Made by a program: the position numbers and the translations under genes. Below the pieces are notes generated by a model, which worked only from the letters and a program-made list of their open reading frames with translations, searched no databases and was not told where the DNA came from. A DNA stretch of 64,000 nt from Paramecium pentaurelia (Eukaryota > Ciliophora > Oligohymenophorea > Peniculida > Parameciidae): NCBI GenBank assembly GCA_905183005.1, contig CAJJDO010000047.1:383180-447179 (forward strand). Direction: 5' to 3'. Below are positions 1-12,561 of the stretch, piece after piece (within the stretch, counting starts at the first letter, position 1; each line of letters opens with the position of its first letter).

Positions 1-58
1 TGTCTTTTATACAAAAGAGTATGATATCAATCTTCTAAAAAATTTTCAGAGATTTAGA

Positions 59-1385
59 TCATTTAATTTTGAATCGTATTAACTTATTGTTAATTTATTT
101 ACATTTTCTAAATTCAATATTATATATATATACTTTGTAAATTTCTAATGACTTTGAATAATCATTATATGCTTATTTAAATCTACCTAATTCCTTGTGA
201 CAATCTGCACAGTTTTTTAAAGTAATAGCTAAATTGCCATGCATATCTCCACATAATTAAGTATAAATTTTTATAGATTCTTAGAAACAATTTACAGCTT
301 CTTCATATTATTTTCTCTCATAATATGATCTTCCAAAATTGTTTAATATTATTGCTATGCTTGCATGACTTTAGCCATATAATTCTTGCAAAATTTCTTA
401 TGATTTTTAGAAATACTCTTCAAATTCATTTGAACATTTATTATAAGCCTTAATTTTACCTAAAGAATGATAACAATCAGCAATATCTTATGAGGAATTT
501 CCCATAATTTTAATATTAATTTGTAGACTTTGAATTATTAATTATTCTGCTTTTTCTAAATCTACAAAATAATAATTATTTATTTACTTTCTTGAGTGTT
601 TTTCATTCTAAGATATAAATTTCCTTTAAGATAAATTGATTTAGCTGTTTTGATATGCTCATAACCTAATACATTTGTCCAAATAGATATGGCTTAATTG
701 ATTGAGAACATTGCATCTTAAATTTTTCCCTCATCTGAAAATAATTAAGCCAGTCCATGTAATGAGTCAGCAACTTCCTTAACATATTTATAAATTTTAC
801 TATAGAATCCCTTGAATATAATTCTTCCCTAATTTTGATGCTTTCATATAACATTTATTCTGCCAAATCATCCTAAAACATGAATCTATAATAATTCCCT
901 AACTATGTTAAAGTTAATGCATAAACTCCTGTATTAGTAAGATTATTTTAGATAAGTAATTATTAAGCATAATCTAAATATTTGAATGTCTATTCATAAT
1001 AGCAACAGTAGAAACAACATCTTCCTTAAATTTAATCTATATACTTTAATTACCTATTTTTGCATATGAATTACAGAGTCTCAAAATACTATCTGTATTA
1101 TTAGATGCTTTACAAATATCTTTCTCTATTTTTATCATCTTAATCAAGTATTACATTGCTCTATAAACTTAATTAATATCAATGAAAATTGTTGCAAATC
1201 TCTCATATATATTACTTTATATAATCTAATTCTTTATTATGATATACATAGTCATCTTCAATCATTTCCTCTGGATTTATAATCCTCTAGTCAAGTTGAT
1301 TTTGGAGTTCTTCAAGTTTCTTGATACTTTTCTAAAAGTTCTGCTTTTTAATGAGAATGTCAATTTTTTTTAATTATTCTTCCAT
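59..1385 (-). CDS. Kinesin-light-chain-like TPR protein
   Basis: About 403 residues once five short introns (22, 20, 23, 26 and 24 nt) are removed. The central and C-terminal parts are tetratricopeptide repeats of the kinesin light chain type, with cores such as LTQLGNYYRFMFQDDLAEQM, SLHGLAQLFSDEGKIQDAM and ILNNFGRSYYERKQYEEAV, each followed by an ALxIxE-like second helix. The N-terminus is a short charged coiled-coil-like stretch. TPR repeats of this kind bind partner proteins; the sequence does not show whether this is a real kinesin subunit or one of the many ciliate TPR scaffold proteins, and no heavy-chain-binding region is recognisable. The start is the first ATG of the open frame and the stop is TGA at 59-61. 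Confidence 0.8.
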
Positions 1386-2039
1386 TTTTTTTGTGACTAA
1401 ATAAAATTTTATTAAATTTTTATAAAAGCAAATAAGAATTATAAATTAACACTTTATCAATGCAAATATTATCAATTAAATTATGTTCATAGAATTGATC
1501 AACTTAAAACAATGAGCATTATTAAGTATTAATAATATAAATTCAAATATGATCTTCATTTTTTTTAGTTCTAAATATAATTTATGGATTTCTCATAATA
1601 TATGTTTAGATAAGTTTAATTTAATTTGACAATATATTTTATTATAAGAATTATAACACTGAAAATTAAATGATTTTAAACTTTTTATCAAGTGATAATT
1701 ATATAACATAATTAATATTCAAATTCAATTCATTTTATTTCTGGTTTAATTTTCATTATTAAAAGACTTGTTTTTTTTAATTATTATAATAAATTATCAT
1801 TATTTTATTATAAATTAATTCATATATTTTGAATTCTTCAACATGAATTTCAAATTGAATTTATCAAACTATTTGCTATTACAAAGAGTAAATGATTGCA
1901 CATAATTTTTTCATTAAATACTAATATTATAGTGAAATTAAATTTATAATCATAGTAAATATAAGGTTCGATTATTAAACAGTAAACAAAAAAATTATCT
2001 ATAACACTCTTCTTTATTTATAATAATTAAATTAATTAA
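1386..2039. other. Intergenic, no gene seen
   Basis: AT-rich spacer between the divergent TPR gene and the first PIP kinase copy. I see no open frame worth calling on either strand. The part from 1812 onward recurs after the N at 2915. Confidence 0.6.
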
Positions 2040-2914
2040 ATGTGTTGTTCGAGAAAATAAAAAACTAACACTTAAAGAGAAGAAATAAATAAATTAGGAA
2101 AATTGACAAGACTTACAGAAACGGAATTGATAGAATTAAAAACTAGATTTGCAAGAATGTCATAGGGTTCTAATTTTGTTACTAAGTTTTAATTTCGAGA
2201 TAATTTGGGTTTACTTGGCATGGGTACAATGCTTCATTTATCAGATAGAATCTTCCATATAATGGATGATGATAAGGATGGTAAGGTATGTTTTTAAATG
2301 AAATCTATTTAGATTCGGTTTGAAGATTTTGCTTTGTATTTTGATAAAGTAAGTCATGGAGATGCTAGAGAAAAGGCAGAGATAAGTTTTAAGTTGATTG
2401 ATAAGAACAAGGTTGGAAGCTTCACATCTGCTGAATTTAATGATACAATGTAAGGAGTGATTAATAGTTGGATAGCCATGACTGGATAAAATTTAACCAG
2501 CGAAACTAAGAAATAGATTGATAAAAGAATCAAATTAATTTTCTAAACTATGGATGTTGACAAAGCTGATAAAGTTACATTATAACAATATCAGGATTCT
2601 GTAGTGGCAGATCCAGCACTCTTAGAAATATTTGACTTTGCTAGAAGAGGTGTTACACTTGAAACTATAGATTTTAGTATTTAACAATAAGCTAGATATG
2701 TATAAAACATAGAAAAAAAGCTAGATCAATTACTAGAATTTATGAAATAGGATAATAAAAAATAAGATAAAGAACTTCCTCATTTTGTTTAAGGAACTAC
2801 TGAATAAGAATAAAAATTAAGAAATAGTTAAGTTGAAAATCTTCATTCTCCAATTGTTAGTCTATTTAAATATGAGAGTGAGGAAAATAATCATAATAAT
2901 AATAATATTAATAA
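1812..2914 (+). repeat. Direct repeat A, first copy (1103 bp)
   Basis: The sequence from 1812 recurs from 2916 at an offset of 1104 and runs unchanged, where compared, to the base before the N at 2915. The second copy continues into unique sequence while this one stops at the N. This is the pattern of two overlapping contig ends placed side by side. Confidence 0.9.
2040..2914 (+). pseudogene. Truncated duplicate of the EF-hand PIP kinase 5' end
   Basis: Same start, first intron and EF-hand coding region as the complete gene at 3144, but cut off by the N at 2915 in an asparagine-rich stretch before the kinase domain. Most likely an assembly duplicate rather than a biological pseudogene, because the 5' flank, intron and coding sequence all match the downstream copy. 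Confidence 0.85.
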
Positions 2915-2915
2915 N
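2915..2915. other. Single N, assembly join
   Basis: One undetermined base separating the two copies of direct repeat A. The same arrangement occurs at 33971 and 59097. Confidence 0.95.
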
Positions 2916-4018
2916 AAATTAATTCATATATTTTGAATTCTTCAACATGAATTTCAAATTGAATTTATCAAACTATTTGCTATTACAAAGAGTAAATGAT
3001 TGCACATAATTTTTTCATTAAATACTAATATTATAGTGAAATTAAATTTATAATCATAGTAAATATAAGGTTCGATTATTAAACAGTAAACAAAAAAATT
3101 ATCTATAACACTCTTCTTTATTTATAATAATTAAATTAATTAAATGTGTTGTTCGAGAAAATAAAAAACTAACACTTAAAGAGAAGAAATAAATAAATTA
3201 GGAAAATTGACAAGACTTACAGAAACGGAATTGATAGAATTAAAAACTAGATTTGCAAGAATGTCATAGGGTTCTAATTTTGTTACTAAGTTTTAATTTC
3301 GAGATAATTTGGGTTTACTTGGCATGGGTACAATGCTTCATTTATCAGATAGAATCTTCCATATAATGGATGATGATAAGGATGGTAAGGTATGTTTTTA
3401 AATGAAATCTATTTAGATTCGGTTTGAAGATTTTGCTTTGTATTTTGATAAAGTAAGTCATGGAGATGCTAGAGAAAAGGCAGAGATAAGTTTTAAGTTG
3501 ATTGATAAGAACAAGGTTGGAAGCTTCACATCTGCTGAATTTAATGATACAATGTAAGGAGTGATTAATAGTTGGATAGCCATGACTGGATAAAATTTAA
3601 CCAGCGAAACTAAGAAATAGATTGATAAAAGAATCAAATTAATTTTCTAAACTATGGATGTTGACAAAGCTGATAAAGTTACATTATAACAATATCAGGA
3701 TTCTGTAGTGGCAGATCCAGCACTCTTAGAAATATTTGACTTTGCTAGAAGAGGTGTTACACTTGAAACTATAGATTTTAGTATTTAACAATAAGCTAGA
3801 TATGTATAAAACATAGAAAAAAAGCTAGATCAATTACTAGAATTTATGAAATAGGATAATAAAAAATAAGATAAAGAACTTCCTCATTTTGTTTAAGGAA
3901 CTACTGAATAAGAATAAAAATTAAGAAATAGTTAAGTTGAAAATCTTCATTCTCCAATTGTTAGTCTATTTAAATATGAGAGTGAGGAAAATAATCATAA
4001 TAATAATAATATTAATAA
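2916..4018 (+). repeat. Direct repeat A, second copy (1103 bp)
   Basis: Counterpart of 1812-2914. This copy carries on into the rest of the PIP kinase gene, so it is the copy that belongs to the real locus. Confidence 0.9.
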
Positions 4019-5681
4019 TAACTATAATGATTAAGGGAATAATAAATTCTTTACTTCAGAGTAATTTGCATCATTTAATAACAATCATTCTAATGAATTA
4101 TCTATAGAACATTTAAGGAATGATTAAAACTAGGATTTTTCATTTTATGGATTATAAAAACCTAAAACAAAACAAAAAGCATTATTTCAATAAATTCCAT
4201 AAAAATAAATTGAAGGAGATAATTCAGAACCATTAGAAGAAGATTAATTTAATTAGACAGACCAAAGTTTTGAAATTGATAATTAAAAAAATCTTTTTAA
4301 TTAATATGTAGATTAAATGAGTACTGATTAACTTAAAGAAAAGTACAAATCAATGATTACATGTGTTTAAGAAATTAGTAAGGAAGTTTAAAGATTAAGA
4401 GAAGTAATTGATTAAAATCAAGTAAAACAATAAAAAATGGACATTATAGATTAAATTAATGAATAAAGAATACATACAATAATTAATATACCAAGAAAGT
4501 AATCATCTATTAAAAATTAAAAATAAACAAAAAAACCTAAAATTAGTGTTTCATTTGGTCATGAAAATTTTAATTTAGTTTTAAATATGATGATTGGAAT
4601 TTAAATGGCAGTAAGTAGTATTAATATAGCTGATGATTATGAAGTAGGTCCAAAAGATTTTAAATTAAAATATTATTTTGAACTTCTTCCAAGAAGAGCA
4701 TAAGGTGATAAAAGTTCTTTTAAAGTATGTTAATTTTTTGATTATGCTCCACGAGTATTCAATAGTATTAGAACTATATATGGAATAGATAATCATTAAT
4801 ATCTAAAAAGTATTGGACCAGAATCTATTTTATAATCATTAATAAAAGGAGATTTATCTTGTTTATAAGAATTAACATCAACTGGAAAAAGTGGAAGCTT
4901 TTTTTATTATACAGCAGATGGACAATTTACTTTAAAAACAATTCATCATCAGGAATTCAGATTTCTAAAATAAATTATGAGAAATTATTATTACCATATA
5001 AAAAACTATCCAGAAACACTTATTATAAAGTAATATATTTAATATATTTAATATTAAGATTATTTGGAATGCATAAGATAGGAATAAAATATTAGACTAT
5101 GTTAAGAGAGAAAGTTATTTATTTTGTAATAATGAGTAATGTTTTTTCAACTCATCAAGAAATCAATATTAGATATGATTTAAAAGGTTCAACTTATGGA
5201 AGATACACTTTTGATAAGTAATTATTTATTATATTATTTAAGTGATCCAACTGTTGCTAGAAAAGATTTGAATTTCTTAGCAGATATAGAAAAGAATATA
5301 AAATTGAATATCAATAAGAATAAATCAATGTTATTTTTCAATTAATTAGAAAAAGATTGCAAATTTTTTGAAGAGAATGATATAATTGATTATAGTCTCT
5401 TATTAGGTTTGCATGTTAAAGGAAATAAATAACTTGATAATGAATCATCTGTATATTCAGAAAATCCTTAATATGATAATTTCAGTAAGATGGTAACTAT
5501 TGATAATCAATACACTTTACATATAGGAATAATTGATATATTAACAAATTTCAGTACCAAAAAGAAATTAGAATTTTTATCAAAAAGAGTCATTTATGGT
5601 CCAACAATATCAGCCATACCTCCAAGAGATTATGCTGAAAGATTTCTAAAGTTTTTAAAAGATCATTTATTTGCGAATTGA
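3144..5681 (+). CDS. EF-hand / phosphatidylinositol-phosphate kinase fusion
   Basis: About 818 residues with three introns (27, 29 and 25 nt). The N-terminal ~190 residues are a calcium sensor module resembling neuronal calcium sensor or calcineurin B proteins: an EF loop DDDKDGKIRFEDF lies near residues 76-88 and a weaker EF unit (DKNKVGSFTSAEF) follows. After a long asparagine- and glutamine-rich linker comes a phosphatidylinositol-phosphate kinase catalytic domain with GKSGSFFYYTADGQFTLKTI (nucleotide-binding loop and lysine), RYDLKGSTYGR, DYSLLLGLHV and IGIIDILTNFS, ending with the family-typical PRDYAERFLKFLKDHLF. Such enzymes phosphorylate phosphoinositides at membranes, and an EF-hand front end suggests calcium control. 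Fusions of this kind are known in apicomplexan relatives. The gene is convergent with 5693-6653, 11 bp away. Confidence 0.92.
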
Positions 5682-5692
5682 AAAATTATTAC

Positions 5693-6653
5693 TCATTCAT
5701 TTAAACTGCTTATTACTCTACCCAACACCATCGATGTTTATCTTACTTATTTTGATATTAATTATAAAGGTCCTAATTTTTACTCTAGAATATCAATTTC
5801 ATCATGAATTTTAAATCTTTGCATTGAAATTTTTTTTACAGATAATTTCTATTCTTCATTAGGTATGTTCATAGAATGCTAGATTTTAAGAACTTATTCA
5901 GTTTCCTTTTAAATCTATATGAATTTTATGAGAATTAATACATTATCACTAATTCGATTAATTTAATGAATTTCATTTGATAATAAAAGATTATCTATTG
6001 TTTGTGTTAAATATACCAAATCATCATAAAGAGATAAATCAAATTTATCTACAATTTTTTATTCTCCATTTATATACTATATCTCTCTAATACAACATAA
6101 TTTACTAATTTCAGAGAATTCTACCAATTCTTCCCCATTTTACTTTAATATAATTTTGCGTAGACTTTTTTTTAATCCAATAAGTTACTTAATAACTTAA
6201 AACAGTTTTCTTTCATTGTTAATGTATTTCTTAAATAAAATTATTAGATCATACTTTAAGATTATCTAAACTATAAACAAGTGCAAAGATCTATTAACTA
6301 AATTTGATATATGATTAAGATTAAGGATTTCTAACATTTGATGCTAAAGCAAGAGATTTTTTTGTAGAGTTTTCTTTTACTTTTTTAAATTTAATATCTC
6401 CATATTATATGATTTCAGTTTCAGTTCTTACTTTCTTAAATTTATTTTATTTTTAAGTATTTTTTTAAGATCTTAATGTATTCAAATGATCTAAGTAATC
6501 TTTGATTGCTTTATCATTACTCTATTCTGTTCTAATTGTTAAGTTTTATTTATAAGTTTTATTTTTTGGTGAAGGTTTACTAATAACAGGAAAAGTAATA
6601 TTTGTTTTATTGGCTTACATTTCTATTGTTAATTATGGTTTATTACGACTCAT
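5693..6653 (-). CDS. Hypothetical charged helical protein
   Basis: About 311 residues with one 25-nt intron (GTATGATC...TTTAAG). The N-terminus is basic, serine- and asparagine-rich and probably disordered; the C-terminal half is helical with heptad-like hydrophobic spacing. No signal peptide, membrane segment or known domain was recognised. It ends 11 bp from the stop of the PIP kinase gene on the other strand. Confidence 0.75.
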
Positions 6654-6798
6654 TTTTTAAGTGGTTTAAGTCTTTTATAATGATCTTATAGTTGTGATAG
6701 AGTTAGTTTTATAATTTTTGAAAGGTAAAGTTTCATTAAGGTTGAAATTTGGTAATATTAGATGATGCTTTAAAATAATACTCATTAATTATATTAAA

Positions 6799-7340
6799 AT
6801 GATTTTAGATTTTCCTGATAATCTAAATTCTAGTCAATCAATAATGCCTGAGAAATAAACAAAAGATTGGCATTCTGAATTGAAGTTTTTACATTATTTC
6901 CCTAAAAATAAATGTTTTGGAAAAGAAGAACAAGAAATCACCAGAAATATTAAAAATATTGAAATGCATTATAAAGTATTCATTTTTGTATAAAAAGTAA
7001 AAAGTATAAGAAATGGTATCATAAATATTAACAGATGAATAAGGCACATTAAATATTATACCTAAAAAAGCAAACATTGATTTGAAGAGAGCAATCTAAC
7101 CTAAATTAGACAAATTAAAAAAAAAAACAGAAAGGGCTATAGTGGATATATTGAGTAATTAATTAATTAATATAATTTCAAGATGAAAGATTTTTCAAAA
7201 AAGAAGTTGATAAAAAGGAAGAAGTCATAGAACCATAAACTTTAAATATTGTAGAACCAATAAAAGACAATATTAATGTCTATGATAAAGAAATTGAAAT
7301 AGATGATGATGATTATGAAGATGATTACGAAACATTATGA
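6799..7340 (+). CDS. Hypothetical protein with acidic C-terminus
   Basis: About 163 residues with two introns (22 and 28 nt). The middle is lysine-rich and the tail is a run of Asp/Glu/Tyr ending DDDDYEDDYETL. No domain recognised. The stop lies only 5 bp before the ATG of the next frame on the same strand, so this and 7346-8185 may be one gene split by a sequencing indel; I found no GT...AG intron of plausible size joining the two frames. Confidence 0.6.
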
Positions 7341-7345
7341 TTAAT

Positions 7346-8185
7346 ATGATTAATTAAAATAATTCTAAAACTCTTGTATCAGTTAATATTAGTCAAACAA
7401 ACAGGAGAGTTTAATAATTTGTTAATTAAGATTTAAAAAGAATTTCAAGAAAGAGAAAGAATTCTAACCTAAAATATCTTAATGCAACTGAAATATCAAA
7501 AACAATTTCATCCTAAGAATCAATTTTCAAAGAAGAAAATAATAATGATGACAACAAAACCATTAATTAAATAATTGAGGAAGCTTATTAATTAAAAAGA
7601 AAACAATTTAACTTAAATTCTTCTTTAAATAGCAGTAAAATTTTACCAAATGTTTAAACTTAACAAAAATTACAAAAATAAATTCAAGAAAAAGACTATT
7701 ATCAACTTTAAAAATAAACAAGCATTAGTAAAATTCACTTAACTTAAAATGATGATTCAATTTTAAGCGATACTAGTCATAAATTGAAAACACTTTCTAT
7801 TGTATAACGTAATCAAGCTAAAATTAAATTTTAAAAAAATGATCATTCAAAACCTTCCCCTAATTCGACTTTCAAAAGTAAATTACCTTAAACTCATTTA
7901 AAAAATTAGAAATAGGAATAAAATTTTCGATTTCCTTTAATTTGGTAATAATCATCTATTGCTATACCTGAATCTGAAAAAGCCAAAACTAAGGTTTGTT
8001 TCTAAAAATTAAATGAGTAATTTGAATAATTGAAAAATGAAAAAGTATTGGAACCTTTCATAAAGAATCAAAATTTAAAAGTAAAATTAATGACACAATT
8101 AATAATTAGAAATGATAAACCATATTTTGTAGCTGAAAATAAAGATAATAGTAATTATATCTATTAATTTAGAAAATCTTATTGA
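7346..8185 (+). CDS. Hypothetical low-complexity protein
   Basis: 279 residues in one uninterrupted frame when TAA/TAG are glutamine. It is rich in Asn, Gln, Lys and Ser and probably largely disordered, with a more ordered C-terminal segment (KLMTQLIIRNDKPYF). It could be the 3' part of the gene at 6799-7340 if a frameshift separates them. Confidence 0.6.
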
Positions 8186-8481
8186 CAATATGAAAAATGA
8201 GAATACAAATTCATACAAGGACGAATATTTAATAATTAGTTCTGAAAAAATTTTAGAATATATATGAAATATTTATGTTTTATAAATAAATAAAAAAAAC
8301 CTTATATATAATTTATTATAATTAATATAAAGTGATATTAAATGATTATATAAATCTTTTTATAATATATTAATAAAGAAACATATCTTTAAGTTGCACA
8401 AAAAGATGTAAAAGCAATATTTCTAATAAAATTGGATCAACTATTTTTAAGACTATAAATATATTAAAAAATTTAAGCATA
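8186..8481. other. Intergenic spacer between converging genes
   Basis: Between the stops of 7346-8185 and the HPt gene. AT-rich, no gene seen. Confidence 0.5.
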
Positions 8482-9063
8482 TCAAAATATTTTGCATTAA
8501 TCTTAATCAGTGCAATTTATGATTTGTTATTAATAAGGTTATTTATGATGAATAGCTGACATCTTGTTTTTCTATTTTTGAAAAGTGTAATTTAGTTTAT
8601 GACATATATGGACATTACCATAGACATCATAAAATGGTGAAACAAATTTATAATGTCTTACTTTTTCCTCTGGCATTTCCATATATTTTAGAACAGCTCT
8701 TTAAGCATAAGGACATTGCTCTAGAACTTCATTTAAAATTGAGGCCACTTATATTTCTTTACCATCTCTAATAAAAAATTGTAATAATTCTAGTTTTTTC
8801 TCAAGTCTATGAAGAGCCAAATATCTACAACTTCCTTTTATTGAATGAGCCAATTATTCAAATTTTAAATAAGCTGGTGTTCCAACTAACTACCAACCTC
8901 CTTTTTCATATAAATTTATTAATTCATCAAATCCCTCTCCATCTTAAAAATATGTTAAAAATAAGGTTATAGCTCCTTTTACCATTGTTTCATCTGGTAA
9001 GTATTCTAAAGCTGTTTAAACATCAAAAATATCATAACTTTCTTAAGGGAAATGGTTAGACAT
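8482..9063 (-). CDS. Histidine-containing phosphotransfer (HPt) protein
   Basis: 193 residues, no intron. The central region carries the HPt signature LAHSIKGSCRYLAL, in which His73 is the expected phosphoacceptor (compare AHxLKGSS in the family), inside a predicted four-helix bundle. HPt proteins carry phosphate between a receiver domain of a hybrid histidine kinase and a second receiver in multistep phosphorelays. Ciliates have hybrid histidine kinases, so this is a plausible cytosolic relay, though no partner lies in this window. Start is the first ATG of the frame. Confidence 0.85.
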
Positions 9064-9263
9064 TATATATAGGTATTATTAATTATAAAAAATATATTTA
9101 TATATATATAAAATATCAAAACAAAATTCCTTTAAGGTAATATTGCTAATTCGATCTACTATAAAGAGGATACATCTTAGTTAACCTTTATTTAAAAATA
9201 CAAAATTCTATAAATATTAGATAGAAGAATTATTTATAAAATTTATTGATAATTTAAATTGAA

Positions 9264-12200
9264 ATGAATTTAGTACATTTTGACTCCTTATGTAATGATT
9301 GCTGCTTCTCAAGAACATTAGAAGTAATTATAATTTTTAAATTTAAAGAGCAAATAATAGGCTGAATAGATAGTTTATCAATTTATTGAGGATATAAGAA
9401 ATATTGATATTTTATGTTAGATCATACAATAAACTTAGTCAGGGTCTACTTTATTTGTGATATCAGAATATATAGCTAAGATTGTAGTTTCTGAAAGATC
9501 TTTTAAAGGATTCTAATTAGATGATCATAGTTCATTAGATGGATAATCAATTTTGAGACAATCTTTAAATAAAGTAGAAAATGATGTGTTGGACAAAAAA
9601 TGTATAGTATATGAAACTTTGGTTTCATTATTTTGTGTAAATCTTTAAAAGCAATAAGAAAATCATGTATAAAATTCAATCTGTAATTTGGTGGGTTTGT
9701 TGATTCAGTAAATAATGATGATGAGTAGTAGTTAATTCGAAAAGTATAAGTTAGTTTTTAATTTATTTTTTTAAGGGAATCAACCTTATCTTGTTTCTAT
9801 AGGTTTTAAATTAATTTAGCATGTTTTATAAAATTTATAACTCTATTCATCATATGACTCTTATGTTTCATATAGAAAAATCATTTTTTAATTTTAAAAT
9901 AGTGATATTATAGACTTTATGTCAATTGTATGCACAGTTTTAAAATAATGCACTGTAAATCTCTATAAGCCAGCATTAACTTCACTTAAAGATATTTTGA
10001 TGTTTAATTTTAATATTAGTTACTTTGAATTAGAATAAGATTTTGATCCAAATGATCAAAACAATGTTAGTGTAAATATAATATTTAATATTTGATTAGT
10101 TTCCTGATAAATTTGCTGAGTATTTTAATGATAGACAATTGCTAGATATATTATTTAAGATAGTAGCTTAATACAATTAAATTGATTCATCATTAGCTTT
10201 GTTAGCTTTGAAATCATTAAAGAGAATGGCTTCATCAAAGAAGAGAATATTTAATGAGAAAATAAAAAAAAGATTATTTGCAAAAGAAATGTATTAAGGT
10301 TGCATTTTTCTTTTTGAGAAAGTACAATAAGCTAATGAGGAAATAGTAAGTGATATTCTTGAGTTAAATACAAAATTAAATAATTGTTTTGGTTTGAGAT
10401 AGATTAGATTTGATTTTACATTTAGTTAATAATGGTTATATTGTTTATAAACATTTTGTATTTAAATTTTACAAAAATAAATGAAAATTAAGGATCTTCA
10501 TATGTATTAGATGATAGAACTAATGAAGAAATTAGTTAAATGTATAACAGATTTCAAATTGGATATTACATTTAAATAATCAATATCCAAAGCTTTATCT
10601 GAAATAGGTAAATCAATTATTCATTTATTATTGAATTCTCCAAATTCTTTTTTTCATGGTTATACTCCTTAGAATCATAAAAAATTAAAACATACTTTAA
10701 AAGAATTTTTTGAAAATCTTTTTCCAATTTTATCTATAGATTTAACAAGTCATTTAAAAATGATTTATCATTCATTTAAAAATGCAGCTTAAGATTAAGA
10801 AAAATTCATTATTGAATTAAGTTTAATAAATTATATTGTAATAAATCCATAAATTTTAGAAAAAAATAATGATGAAATAGTTTAAATGATATAAACATTA
10901 ATAAAAGATTCATTAAACTTTTTGTAAGTTTCTATTCATAATTTACCACCTTTAGTTATTATGTCTGCAATGTCATTAGCAGATAATTTATTTTAATTTT
11001 GTTTAAGTGAATCAGATGAATCTATTGGTAGACAAAGATTCAATAAAACTTTTTTTGATATATTTATTAAACCAATTCAAATCTAACCATAATAAGCTAC
11101 TAATTAACTTTTATAATTCATAATTTTATAATTATAAATAGAAAATAAAGAAATAATAGAATATGCCTTAGTAATTATGAAAGAAACAATTGTTAGACTT
11201 AAACATCATTTATATAATGAAGCTTTTTAAAGTTCAAATGTTGTTACTTAAATTAAAGGGATTTTATTAAATCTTAAAAATACAGCATTATAAAAAGATA
11301 CATTTTTAAGTTGTCGAACATTAGCTTCTGAAATTTTATCCATATTATTATTTGACACAGCTTATGACAATTATATTGAATCAATAATTTAATTGAATTA
11401 GTATTTAACAATACAACCAACACAATAATCAATATTAATTTATTTATATGAAATGCTTGGTTATTTTAGACATGTTGATACTAGTAAAATATTTAGATTA
11501 CTTATTAAATAACATCTAATAAAAATAGCTGATTTAACTAGATTTATTTTAATAGATAATCCTCAACAATTTTAAATGTGTAAATTGTGTTTAAAATTAA
11601 TGGTAGCTATAACTGAGAATAAGAGTTTGAGATATTAATATCATAGCTCTTCAATTGTATAAATTGAATTAGTTAGAACATTTCAAAATATTTTGACAAC
11701 ATATCTTCAACATTTAATGAATGCTATTCAAAATGAAAAAGTTAAATAGGAATATTCTGCAGAAATTTGTAGATTAGTTGGATTAATATTCAAAATTATG
11801 AATAATATCATGAAAGGTAGATATATTTCATAATCTTGTTAATTACTCTTTGCTGATAGAAAATATTTAGATTAACTTATAACAGCATTAGAAGTTACAT
11901 TAAAAATTTCAAATTATATCATTATGTATAATAAAGCTTGTCTATAAATAGTATAGGTTTTATAAGTTGTTAGTTCATCATAGTTACAATTATTTGAATT
12001 GAATCCACAATCATTGACTACATTGATGGTTATTATTGAAAGTTTATAAAAACATATGTTAGGTTAATTATCACAAGAATATAAGATGTAAACTATATCA
12101 ACATACCATTAACCAATAGATAAAGTAACTTTAGATCATACAACAGAAATTATTTTATCAGTATTAGAATTTGTATCAGAAGAATAGTAATTGAGTTAGA

Positions 12201-12520
12201 TGGGAATGCTATAATCATTTGTTTAACCTTTAGATAGTGTAGTAGAACTTGTTTTGAAAGAATTATTATTATGTTTAATAAATGGTTAATGTTCATAACA
12301 AACTAATCAGAAAATAACAAGATAAGTTTTTGCTATAATGTGCACATTTTAATAAGTTTTTGTAACAATTTTAAGTAAAATTTTACTGAGATCTGATTAA
12401 TAACTAGATCATTCATAACTTTAGATTTTAACATAAGATTTAGATCTCAGAATTAAATAATAAAATGAAGAATAATTTAAAAAAAACTTCAATCTATTTA
12501 TGAAATAATTTGGAATTTGA
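9264..12520 (+). CDS. Exportin-7 / RanBP16-like nuclear transport receptor
   Basis: About 1065 residues with two introns (25 nt at 9324-9348, and 34 nt ending just before codons FPDKFAEYF). The protein is a continuous array of HEAT-like helical hairpins, as in importin-beta family members. The N-terminus (FDSLCNDCCFSRTLEQIQQ) matches the first helix of XPO7, and the stretch around residues 270-330 (LFKIVAQ...SSLALLALKSLKRMASSKKR) resembles the XPO7 segment in which a conserved SLALSCLVQLASVRRS-like motif occurs. XPO7 proteins move selected cargo through nuclear pores in a RanGTP-dependent way. Family membership rests on motif memory, not on a search; another large exportin such as XPO4 is the main alternative. 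Confidence 0.65.
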
Positions 12521-12561
12521 GAATTATGATGTTTTATTTTGTTATTAAATATATTCAAATA

